From CAYJPV01 sp964396055 (GTDB lineage Bacteria > Acidobacteriota > Vicinamibacteria > Vicinamibacterales > JAKQTR01), in contig CAYNDV010000090.1 of the NCBI GenBank assembly GCA_964396055.1, forward strand, positions 1-18,322: DNA of 18,322 nucleotides, written 5' to 3'. The notes under the pieces are model-generated. The model saw only the letters and a program-made list of their open reading frames with translations. It did not search any database and was not told where the DNA came from. Each line of letters begins with the position of its first letter. The stretch's first letter is position 1. Below are positions 1 to 4,857 of this stretch, piece after piece. A program made the position numbers and the translations under genes.

Positions 1-131
1 GGTTCGCCTTCGGCCGGCCGCGCGCCCTGGCCGGCGCGGGGCCGCTGGGGTCGTGCCTGCGCCTCCGCCCCGGCGGGCCACACCATCGCCAACAGGCTTG
101 CGCACAACAGGATAAGGGCCGTCCGAAGCAT
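1..131 (-). CDS. Exported protein, N-terminal fragment (cut by left edge)
   Basis: The gene reads off the left edge, so only about 43 codons are visible. The ATG at 131 is preceded on the minus strand by a purine-rich AGAGAAAG stretch that can serve as a weak ribosome binding site. The visible peptide starts MLRTALILLCASLLAMV and continues to AGAEAQA: a short positive N-region, a hydrophobic core and an AxA-type cleavage site near residues 22-26, which is a standard Sec signal peptide. After it comes a Pro/Arg/Ala/Gly-rich, probably disordered stretch. No domain is visible and the mature function cannot be assigned. A heptamer repeat array starts 26 bp upstream of the start codon, and folC lies further upstream on the same strand. 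Confidence 0.6.
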   Translation of the reverse strand, partial: MLRTALILLCASLLAMVWPAGAEAQARPQRPRAGQGARPAEGE

Positions 132-156
132 CTTTCTCTGAAGGTTATCAATTCCA

Positions 157-254
157 GGGGCGGGGGGCTAGGGGATTGGGGCGTGGGGCGTGGGACGTGG
201 GGCGGGGGGCGGGGGGATCGTTCCAAGTTCCAAGTTCAATGTTCCAGGTTGAGC
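157..254. repeat. Heptanucleotide tandem array with a change of unit
   Basis: From 157 the sequence divides into 14 consecutive 7-bp units with no register slip. Nine are G-rich (GGGGCGG, GGGGCTA, GGGGATT, GGGGCGT twice, GGGACGT, GGGGCGG twice, GGGGATC). Five follow in the same frame (GTTCCAA twice, GTTCAAT, GTTCCAG, GTTGAGC). The switch between unit families occurs at 219/220 without loss of the 7-bp period. The array fills the gap between folC and the next minus-strand gene. Runs of G4 every 7 bp could form a G-quadruplex on the plus strand. Confidence 0.85.
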
Positions 255-278
255 CGACAGGGACCGTGAACCTGGAAC
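241..278 (-). terminator. 10-bp inverted repeat downstream of folC, possible terminator
   Basis: GTTCCAGGTT (241-250) and AACCTGGAAC (269-278) are perfect inverted repeats around an 18-nt loop. On the minus strand they lie about 46 nt beyond the folC stop codon, so they could end the accD-folC transcript. There is no U-run after the stem and the loop is long, so a simple inverted repeat generated by the neighbouring heptamer array is equally possible. Confidence 0.3.
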
Positions 279-291
279 CCCGAAACCGCCC

Positions 292-341
292 AACGGCCTG
301 TCTCCGCCCAACGGCCTAACGGCCTAACGGCCTAACGGCCC
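292..341. repeat. Octanucleotide array AACGGCCT
   Basis: AACGGCCT occurs at 292-299 and then in tandem at 310-317, 318-325, 326-333 and 334-341 (last base C). The array overlaps the 3' end of folC: on the minus strand the TAG stop at 326-324 and the last residues are read from AGGCCGTT units. Related octamers recur at 3295-3351 and 9404-9507. Confidence 0.85.
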
Positions 342-1625
342 TTCCCCAATCACCGCGCCGATGAGGAAGATCGAGCCCGTGACGCAGACGGTGGAGCCGC
401 CGCCGAAGGCGCGTTCGATGGCGCGGCCGCGGTCGGGCACCTTGAACACCTGCGCCGGGTGGCGCAGGTCCTCCAGCGTGTCGCGGACGGCCGTGGCCAG
501 GTGATCGACCGGGGCCGCGCGCGGCGTGGGCGGTTCGGTCACCACCACGCGCGTGGCGTGCGGCAGCAGGGCGGTGAGCATGCCCCGGTGGTCCTTGTCG
601 CGGACGGCGCCGATGACCATCGGCACGCCTTCGGGGAAGGTCTCGGCCAGGTACGCCGCGAGCGTGCGGGCGCCGGCCGGGTTGTGGGCGGCGTCGAGCA
701 GCAGGCGCCGGCCGTCGCCGAGTTCGACGAGGTCCAGGCGCCCGGGCCAGTGCGCCTGCTCGAGGCCGGCCACGGCCGCGTCCGGCGGCACCCGGATGCC
801 GGCGGCGTCGAGCGCCTCCAGCGTACGCAGGGTCACGATCGCGTTGTCCAGTTGATGGCGCCCGCGCAGGGCCAGGGCCGCCGCGGGATACGACCGGCCC
901 GCCGTGTCGATGGCCGCCCGGATGCGGCCCTCGATCGCCGTGGCCACCACCTGCGTCCCCGCCAGCGCGTCGACGAGCGTGGCCCGCTGCTCGCGGCACA
1001 CCCGTGCGATCACGTCCCGCGCTTCGGCCTTGCGTTCGGCGGTCACCACCGTCATGCCCGGCTTGATGATGCCCGCCTTCTCCCCGGCGATGGCGGCCAG
1101 GGTGCTGCCGAGGTACTGCTCGTGTTCGAGGTCGATGTTGGTGATGACGCCCACGGCGGGGCTGGCCACGTTGGTGGCGTCGAGGCGTCCGCCGAGGCCC
1201 ACCTCGAGGATGGCCACCTCGACGCCCGCGCGCCGGAACAACTCGAACGCCGTGGCCGTGGCCACCTCGAAATAGGTGGGGACGCTGCGCAGCCGGCCGT
1301 GTGCCTGCAGTTCCTCCGCCAGGGCGCGGATGTGGTCGATCACGTCCTCGACGTCCTCGCGCGTGGCCGGGTTCCCGTCCACGACGAATCGCTCTTCGAG
1401 GTGCACGAGGTGCGGCGAGGTGTAGAGGCCCACGCGGTGGCCGGCCGCGCGCAGGGCCGCATCCAGCATGGCGCACACCGACCCCTTGCCGTTGGTGCCG
1501 GCGACGTGCACCGACCGGTACGCGTCCTGGGGGCGCCCCAGGGCGTCGGCCAGCACGCGGATGTTCTCGAGGCCGAGCTTGTGACCGTGGAACTCGAGCC
1601 CGAACAGGTACTCGATGGCGTTCAT
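324..1625 (-). CDS. folC: Bifunctional folylpolyglutamate synthase / dihydrofolate synthase
   Basis: FolC adds L-glutamate to dihydropteroate and then further glutamates to folates, using ATP, in the cytoplasm. The 433-aa protein has the usual length. Visible motifs are the Mur-ligase-type P-loop AGTNGKGS (residues 42-49), YTSPHL (68-73), GLGGRLDATN (143-152), EKAGIIK (182-188) with the probable carbamylated lysine region, and DAAHNPAG (311-318) in the C-terminal ligase domain. The ATG at 1625 has a GGGAGGGG ribosome binding site at 1641-1634 with an 8-nt spacer. It lies 25 bp after the accD stop, so the two are almost certainly one transcript, as accD-folC is in many bacteria. The stop codon and the last three residues (LGR) come from an octamer repeat, so the natural C-terminus may have been replaced. 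Confidence 0.95.
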   Translation of the reverse strand: MNAIEYLFGLEFHGHKLGLENIRVLADALGRPQDAYRSVHVAGTNGKGSVCAMLDAALRAAGHRVGLYTSPHLVHLEERFVVDGNPATREDVEDVIDHIRALAEELQAHGRLRSVPTYFEVATATAFELFRRAGVEVAILEVGLGGRLDATNVASPAVGVITNIDLEHEQYLGSTLAAIAGEKAGIIKPGMTVVTAERKAEARDVIARVCREQRATLVDALAGTQVVATAIEGRIRAAIDTAGRSYPAAALALRGRHQLDNAIVTLRTLEALDAAGIRVPPDAAVAGLEQAHWPGRLDLVELGDGRRLLLDAAHNPAGARTLAAYLAETFPEGVPMVIGAVRDKDHRGMLTALLPHATRVVVTEPPTPRAAPVDHLATAVRDTLEDLRHPAQVFKVPDRGRAIERAFGGGSTVCVTGSIFLIGAVIGEGPLGR

Positions 1626-1650
1626 GGTCCCGGCCCCTCCCGGACCCGGT

Positions 1651-2547
1651 CTAGGTGGACGCTGGCGCCGGCGCCGCCGGCCGCGCGCCGGGGCGCTCCG
1701 CGGCGCGCATGAACCGCAGGGCGCGGGCGATGGTGGCCTTCAGCTCGCGGCGGTCCACCACCATGTCGAGCATGCCGTGCTCGAGCAGGAACTCGCTGCG
1801 CTGGAAGCCCTCGGGCAGCGTCTGGCGGATGGTCTGCTCGATGACACGCGGACCCGCGAAGCCGATGAGGGCCTTCGGCTCGGCGATGTTCAGGTCGCCC
1901 AGCATGGCGAAACTGGCGGTCACGCCGCCGGTCGTGGGATCCGTCAGGATCGAGATGTAGGGCAGGCCGGCCCGGTCCAGGCGCGCCAGCGCCGCCGAGA
2001 CCTTGGCCATCTGCATGAGCGACAGCGCGCCCTCCATCATCCGCGCGCCGCCCGAGCAGGAGATGACGATGACCGGGACGCGGGCGGCGATGGCGCGTTC
2101 GATGGCCCGCGTGATCTTCTCGCCCACGACCACGCCCATGCTGCCGCCGATGAACGCGTACTCCATCGACGCCAGTTCCACCGGCATCCCGTCGAGGACG
2201 CCGCTGGCCGTGACCACCGCGTCCTTGCGGCCCGTGGCCTGGATGCTGGCGCGCAGCCGCGACGCGTACGGCTTGGTGTCGGTGAACTGGAGCGGGTCGG
2301 TCGACACCAGGTCGGCGTCATGCTCCTGCCATGGCCCGTCGCACAGCATGTCGAGGCGTTCGGCGGCGCTCATCCGGAAGTGATGGGCGCACTTCGGGCA
2401 CACTTTCAGGGCCGCCAGCAGGTCCTTGTTGTAGATGACCTGGGCACAGGCCGGGCACTTGACCCACAGCCCCTCGGGCACCCGGACCGCCGTCTCTTTG
2501 GCCGGCGCCGGCTTGGGCGCCTTCTTCTCCTTCTTGAACCAGGGCAT
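1651..2547 (-). CDS. accD: Acetyl-CoA carboxylase carboxyltransferase subunit beta
   Basis: AccD pairs with AccA to move the carboxyl group from carboxybiotin to acetyl-CoA, the first step of fatty acid synthesis. The protein has the N-terminal four-cysteine zinc ribbon (Cys31, 34, 50, 53 from the ATG at 2547), then the crotonase-like carboxyltransferase domain with SGGARMMEG (about 165-173), TTGGVTASFAMLGD (205-218) and FAGPRVIEQT (230-239). Length is 298 aa, normal for the family. A GTG at 2553 would add two residues. I prefer the ATG at 2547 because MPWFKKEKK matches the usual AccD N-terminus and because a TAGACT -10 box ends 6 nt before this ATG, implying a leaderless mRNA. There is no Shine-Dalgarno sequence. 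folC follows after 25 bp. Confidence 0.95.
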   Translation of the reverse strand: MPWFKKEKKAPKPAPAKETAVRVPEGLWVKCPACAQVIYNKDLLAALKVCPKCAHHFRMSAAERLDMLCDGPWQEHDADLVSTDPLQFTDTKPYASRLRASIQATGRKDAVVTASGVLDGMPVELASMEYAFIGGSMGVVVGEKITRAIERAIAARVPVIVISCSGGARMMEGALSLMQMAKVSAALARLDRAGLPYISILTDPTTGGVTASFAMLGDLNIAEPKALIGFAGPRVIEQTIRQTLPEGFQRSEFLLEHGMLDMVVDRRELKATIARALRFMRAAERPGARPAAPAPAST

Positions 2548-2553
2548 GGGCAC

Positions 2554-2559
2554 AGTCTA
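2554..2559 (-). promoter_or_regulatory. accD -10 box TAGACT, leaderless geometry
   Basis: TAGACT reads on the minus strand from 2559 to 2554 and is followed by GTGCCC and then the ATG at 2547. Transcription starting 6-8 nt after a -10 box would begin at or next to the start codon. The -35 position falls inside the G-rich heptamer array that starts 3 bp upstream (2563). Confidence 0.5.
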
Positions 2560-2562
2560 CTC

Positions 2563-2604
2563 GGGGCTCGGGGCTCGGGGCTAGGGGCCTGGGGCGTGGG
2601 GCGT
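2563..2604. repeat. G-rich heptamer array between divergent accD and kinase genes
   Basis: Six in-register heptamers: GGGGCTC, GGGGCTC, GGGGCTA, GGGGCCT, GGGGCGT, GGGGCGT. The array fills almost the whole space between the two divergent -10 boxes, 3 bp from the accD box and 4 bp from the kinase box. It therefore occupies the -35 and spacer zones of both promoters and could also fold as a G-quadruplex. Confidence 0.85.
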
Positions 2605-2608
2605 GCGT

Positions 2609-2614
2609 TATACT
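2609..2614 (+). promoter_or_regulatory. Deoxynucleoside kinase -10 box TATACT, leaderless geometry
   Basis: TATACT at 2609-2614 is followed by eight nt (C-rich) and then the GTG start at 2623. There is no Shine-Dalgarno sequence in the gap, so a leaderless or nearly leaderless mRNA is expected. The box is 4 bp downstream of the heptamer array. Confidence 0.5.
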
Positions 2615-2622
2615 CCCCCCCA

Positions 2623-3264
2623 GTGGACTTCAAGTACCTGGCCATCGAGGGGCCGGTGGGGGTCGGCAAGACGGCCCTGGCCGAGCGGATAGCCGTGCGC
2701 CTGGACGCCACGGCCATCCTCGAGGACAACGACAACCCGTTCCTGCCCGATTTCTATCAGAGCCGGGCGGGGTCGGCGTTCCAGGCCCAGCTGTTCTTCC
2801 TGTTGAGCCGCCATCGCCAGCAGACGGCGCTGCAGCAGACGGAACTCTTCAGCCAGGTCACCGTCTGCGACTACCTGTTCGAGAAGGACCGCATCTACGC
2901 CTATCTGAACCTCGACGACAACGAGCTGTTCATCTACCAGAAGGTCTACGAGCTGCTGGCGCAGGAGATCCCCCAGCCGGATCTCGTGGTGTACCTGCAG
3001 GCGCCCACGGACCTGCTCGTGCGTCGCGCCAAGGAGCGCGCGCGGCACCCCGAGCACGAGGGGCCGGCCCTCGATCCGGGCTACCTGAAGGAGCTGAACG
3101 AGGCCTACCAGCACTTCTTCTTCCACTACACGACCACGCCGCTGCTGGTCGTGGAGTCGGCGCCGGTGGACTTCGCCGGCGACGAGGCCGCGGTCGATGA
3201 CCTGATCCGGCAGATTCGGGTCATGGGCCGCGGGACGCAATACTACGTACCCAAGGGCAAATAG
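2623..3264 (+). CDS. Deoxynucleoside kinase (dCK/dGK family)
   Basis: The enzyme phosphorylates deoxynucleosides for salvage; which base it prefers cannot be told from the sequence. The 213-aa protein has the P-loop GPVGVGKT (residues 10-17), an NPF segment after the second strand (38-40), the DYLFEKDR motif (83-90) in the position of the family's (D/E)R-type substrate motif, and an Arg-rich LID, RRAKERAR (134-141). Length and order fit the bacterial deoxyadenosine/deoxyguanosine kinase group. The GTG start puts the P-loop at the usual distance from the N-terminus, and no in-frame ATG lies close upstream. The gene is divergent from accD-folC across a 75-bp region. Its TAG stop is the first point of a GGTTCAC heptamer array. 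Thymidylate kinase is less likely because the motifs differ. Confidence 0.88.
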   Translation: MDFKYLAIEGPVGVGKTALAERIAVRLDATAILEDNDNPFLPDFYQSRAGSAFQAQLFFLLSRHRQQTALQQTELFSQVTVCDYLFEKDRIYAYLNLDDNELFIYQKVYELLAQEIPQPDLVVYLQAPTDLLVRRAKERARHPEHEGPALDPGYLKELNEAYQHFFFHYTTTPLLVVESAPVDFAGDEAAVDDLIRQIRVMGRGTQYYVPKGK

Positions 3265-3291
3265 GTTCACGGTTCACGGTTCTCGGTTACG
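3264..3291. repeat. Heptamer array GGTTCAC
   Basis: Units GGTTCAC, GGTTCAC, GGTTCTC and GGTTACG run in 7-bp register. The first G is also the third base of the kinase TAG stop codon, so the array begins exactly at the gene end. The unit resembles the GTTCCAA block at 220-247. Confidence 0.75.
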
Positions 3292-3294
3292 AAG

Positions 3295-3351
3295 GGCCGT
3301 TCGGCGAAGGCAGGCGGTTCGGCTATCGGCCGTTTGGCCGTTCGGCGTGAC
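3295..3351. repeat. Octamer-type block, inverted relative of 9384-9442
   Basis: GGCCGTTC (3295-3302), GGCCGTTT (3328-3335), GGCCGTTC (3336-3343) and a degenerate GGCGTGAC (3344-3351) are reverse complements of the AACGGCC units elsewhere. Read on the minus strand, the block follows the same order as 9384-9442 (ATCACGC, GTCACGCC, AACGGCC, GATAGCCGAAC, GCCTGCC) but has one additional octamer. Confidence 0.7.
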
Positions 3352-3358
3352 CGCGTGA

Positions 3359-3386
3359 TTCCTCTTGCTTCTTGATTCCGGCTTCT
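3359..3386. repeat. Degenerate pyrimidine heptamers
   Basis: TTCCTCT, TGCTTCT, TGATTCC and GGCTTCT follow each other in 7-bp steps. On the minus strand they are AGAAGCA-like, related to the purine heptamers at 9347-9388 and adjacent to the same ATCACGC segment. Confidence 0.5.
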
Positions 3387-3484
3387 GACAAGCCCGGGCG
3401 TCGAGACTCGGGCCGGCACGGCCGCTCCCGAGCCGGACTCCGCAGGCCGGGAACCCTCCTCGGCTCAGCGTCGGGTTCCGTGTC

Positions 3485-3512
3485 TTCGTGGCGTCCGGCT
3501 TCAGCCGGACGT
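3485..3512. repeat. REP-like palindromic element, single copy
   Basis: The core CGTCCGGCTTCAGCCGGACG (3492-3511) is a perfect hairpin with 9-bp arms and a TC loop. It is preceded by TTCGTGG. The same 28-bp sequence occurs at 7086-7113, with a partial copy just before it. On RNA it would form a very stable stem. Confidence 0.8.
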
Positions 3513-3589
3513 CGCGACCCCGCGGCCTGCTTCGTACGGCTCGTTCGCGGCCGTATCCGGCCCGAGTATCCTGCTCCGTGGAGCGTGGT

Positions 3590-3610
3590 CCCTTCTTGCT
3601 TGTTGCTTCT
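3590..3610. repeat. Three pyrimidine heptamers
   Basis: CCCTTCT, TGCTTGT and TGCTTCT run in register, again the reverse complement of an AGAAGCA-type unit. The short length makes this weak on its own, but it lies 13 bp from the C-rich heptamer array. Confidence 0.45.
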
Positions 3611-3623
3611 ACGTGTGACCCAC

Positions 3624-3672
3624 AATCCCCCCGCCCCCCCCGCCCCGCCCCTAGCCCCACGCCCCTGGCCCC
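3624..3672. repeat. C-rich heptamer array upstream of menC
   Basis: Read on the minus strand from 3672, seven heptamers follow: GGGGCCA, GGGGCGT, GGGGCTA, GGGGCGG, GGCGGGG, GGGGCGG and GGGGATT. All keep 7-bp spacing. The units are those of the arrays at 157-219 and 2563-2604, and this one also ends with GGGGATT. It stops 3 bp before the menC -10 box. Confidence 0.85.
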
Positions 3673-3675
3673 TAG

Positions 3676-3681
3676 TACACT
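3676..3681 (+). promoter_or_regulatory. menC -10 box TACACT, leaderless geometry
   Basis: TACACT is separated by seven nt from the GTG start at 3689, and no Shine-Dalgarno sequence lies between. The layout (heptamer array, 3-bp gap, TANACT, 6-8 nt, start codon) is the same as for accD and the deoxynucleoside kinase. Confidence 0.5.
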
Positions 3682-3688
3682 GCCCCGC

Positions 3689-4798
3689 GTGCGTATCTCC
3701 CGCCTCGAACTGCGCGTGCTGCGGCTGCCGCTGGTCCGTTTCTTCGAGACCAGCTTCGGGCGGGTCTACGACCGCACGTTCCTGCTGACGCGTCTCGAGG
3801 GGGAGGGCGAGACCGGCCTCGGCGAGTGCGTGGCCGACAACGACCCGTACTACAGCCCGGAAACCGTCGAGACGGCGTGGCACGTCATCACGCAGTTCCT
3901 GGCTCCACTTGTCCTCGGCCGGGAGTTCGCGCACCCCGCCGACGTGTATCCGGCGATGGCGCGCGTGCGCGGCCACAACATGGCCAAGGCTGCCCTCGAG
4001 ATGGCCGCGTGGGACCTCTTCGCGCGGCAGCAGGGAGTCTCGCTGCAACGGGTGCTGGGCGGGACGAAGCCCGACATCGCGTCGGGCGTGTCGATCGGCA
4101 TCCAGGACACGATCGACCAGTTGCTCGATCGTGTGGGCGCCGAACTGGCGGCCGGCTACCAGCGCATCAAGATCAAGATCAAGCCGGGCTGGGACCTCGA
4201 GCCGGTGGGCGCGATCCGGCAGCGGTTCGGCGGCGTGCCGTTGATGGTGGACGCCAACGCCGCCTACTCCCTGGGCGACGCGGCGCACCTGGCGCAACTC
4301 GACGCCTTCGATCTCATGATGATCGAGCAGCCGCTCGACTACGAAGACCTGTTCGATCACGCGGCCCTGCAGCGCCGGATGACGACGCCGGTGTGCCTGG
4401 ACGAGTCCATCCACACCGTCCGCCACGCGCGCGACGCGATCGACGCCGGCGCGTGCCGCATCATCAACATCAAGCCCGGCCGCGTGGGCGGCCACCGCGA
4501 GTCGATCCGGCTGCACGACCTGTGCGCGGCGCGCGGCATCCCGGTGTGGCACGGCGGGATGCTGGAATCCGGCATCGGGCGCGCGCACAACCTGCACCTG
4601 TCGTCGTTGCCCGGCTTCACGCTGCCGGGTGACGTGGCGGCCAGCAGGCGGTACTACGAGTACGACCTGATCGACCCGCCGATTGACGTGCGGGCCGACG
4701 GCACCATTGCGGTGCCGCAGGGGCCGGGCCTCGGCGTGCAGGTGGTGCAGGACCGGATCGAGCAGGCAACCGTCCGGCGAAAATCAATCCCGGATTGA
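3689..4798 (+). CDS. menC: o-Succinylbenzoate synthase / N-succinylamino acid racemase family
   Basis: This is an enolase-superfamily enzyme of the MenC/NSAR type, which dehydrates SHCHC to o-succinylbenzoate in menaquinone synthesis. Some members also racemise N-succinylamino acids. The 369-aa protein shows the capping domain (1-125) and a barrel with the lysine pair KIKIKP (161-166), metal ligands Asp188 (VDANAAY), Glu213 (IEQPL) and Asp238 (LDES), and the opposite base Lys262 (NIKPGRVGG). The C-terminal GFTLPGDVAASRRYY segment is typical of the Bacillus-type OSBS/NSAR group rather than dipeptide epimerases. The GTG start is chosen from the -10 box 7 nt upstream. No other men gene is in view, so the physiological reaction is not proven. 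The last residues (RRKSIPD) and the TGA stop lie inside a palindromic repeat. Confidence 0.8.
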   Translation: MRISRLELRVLRLPLVRFFETSFGRVYDRTFLLTRLEGEGETGLGECVADNDPYYSPETVETAWHVITQFLAPLVLGREFAHPADVYPAMARVRGHNMAKAALEMAAWDLFARQQGVSLQRVLGGTKPDIASGVSIGIQDTIDQLLDRVGAELAAGYQRIKIKIKPGWDLEPVGAIRQRFGGVPLMVDANAAYSLGDAAHLAQLDAFDLMMIEQPLDYEDLFDHAALQRRMTTPVCLDESIHTVRHARDAIDAGACRIINIKPGRVGGHRESIRLHDLCAARGIPVWHGGMLESGIGRAHNLHLSSLPGFTLPGDVAASRRYYEYDLIDPPIDVRADGTIAVPQGPGLGVQVVQDRIEQATVRRKSIPD

Positions 4799-4841
4799 TT
4801 TTCGCGTGATCCCCCGAAAGTCAATCCGGGATTGATTTTCG
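4777..4841. repeat. Pair of near-identical palindromes at the menC 3' end
   Basis: Palindrome 1 (4777-4805) has perfect 14-bp arms around C4791. Palindrome 2 (4815-4841) has 13-bp arms around G4828 with one G-T mismatch. The core arm in both is AAATCAATCC or AAGTCAATCC with its complement GGATTGATTT. The centres are 37 bp apart. The menC stop (4796-4798) is in the right arm of palindrome 1. A separate 12-bp palindrome, TCGTTCGAACGA, follows at 4839-4850 just before the next start codon. The arms are far more AT-rich than their surroundings. They could be protein-binding sites, a dispersed mobile palindrome or a transcript stabiliser. Confidence 0.85.
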
Positions 4842-4857
4842 TTCGAACGAGGTGGCG

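Larger units (their letters stand above)
3265..3688. other. 424-bp non-coding mosaic of short repeats
   Basis: No convincing gene is present between the kinase and menC; open frames through here are Arg/Pro-rich and run through repeats. The region contains, from left to right, a GGTTCAC heptamer array (3264-3291), an octamer block (3295-3351), pyrimidine-rich heptamers (3359-3386), an inverted-repeat-rich GC stretch (about 3400-3480), a REP-like palindrome (3485-3512), a unique stretch (3513-3589), three more pyrimidine heptamers (3590-3610), a C-rich heptamer array (3624-3672) and the menC promoter (3676-3681). The block 3295-3362 is an inverted, slightly diverged copy of part of 9384-9442. 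Confidence 0.8.

Noticed and set aside
1615..2622. Plus-strand frame joined upstream of the deoxynucleoside kinase
   Set aside because: It is open only because it lies antisense to accD. The kinase P-loop is 10 residues after the GTG at 2623, and a -10 box lies just before that start.
3360..3660. Small protein-coding gene in the kinase-menC gap
   Set aside because: Candidate frames on both strands run through repeat units, lack ribosome binding sites and show repeat-derived peptides such as SGFSRT, so none is supported.
4777..4841. Twin palindromes as intrinsic terminators of menC
   Set aside because: No U-run follows either stem, the arms are AT-rich, the first one overlaps the coding end and the structure is duplicated. 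A terminator remains possible but is not the best explanation.
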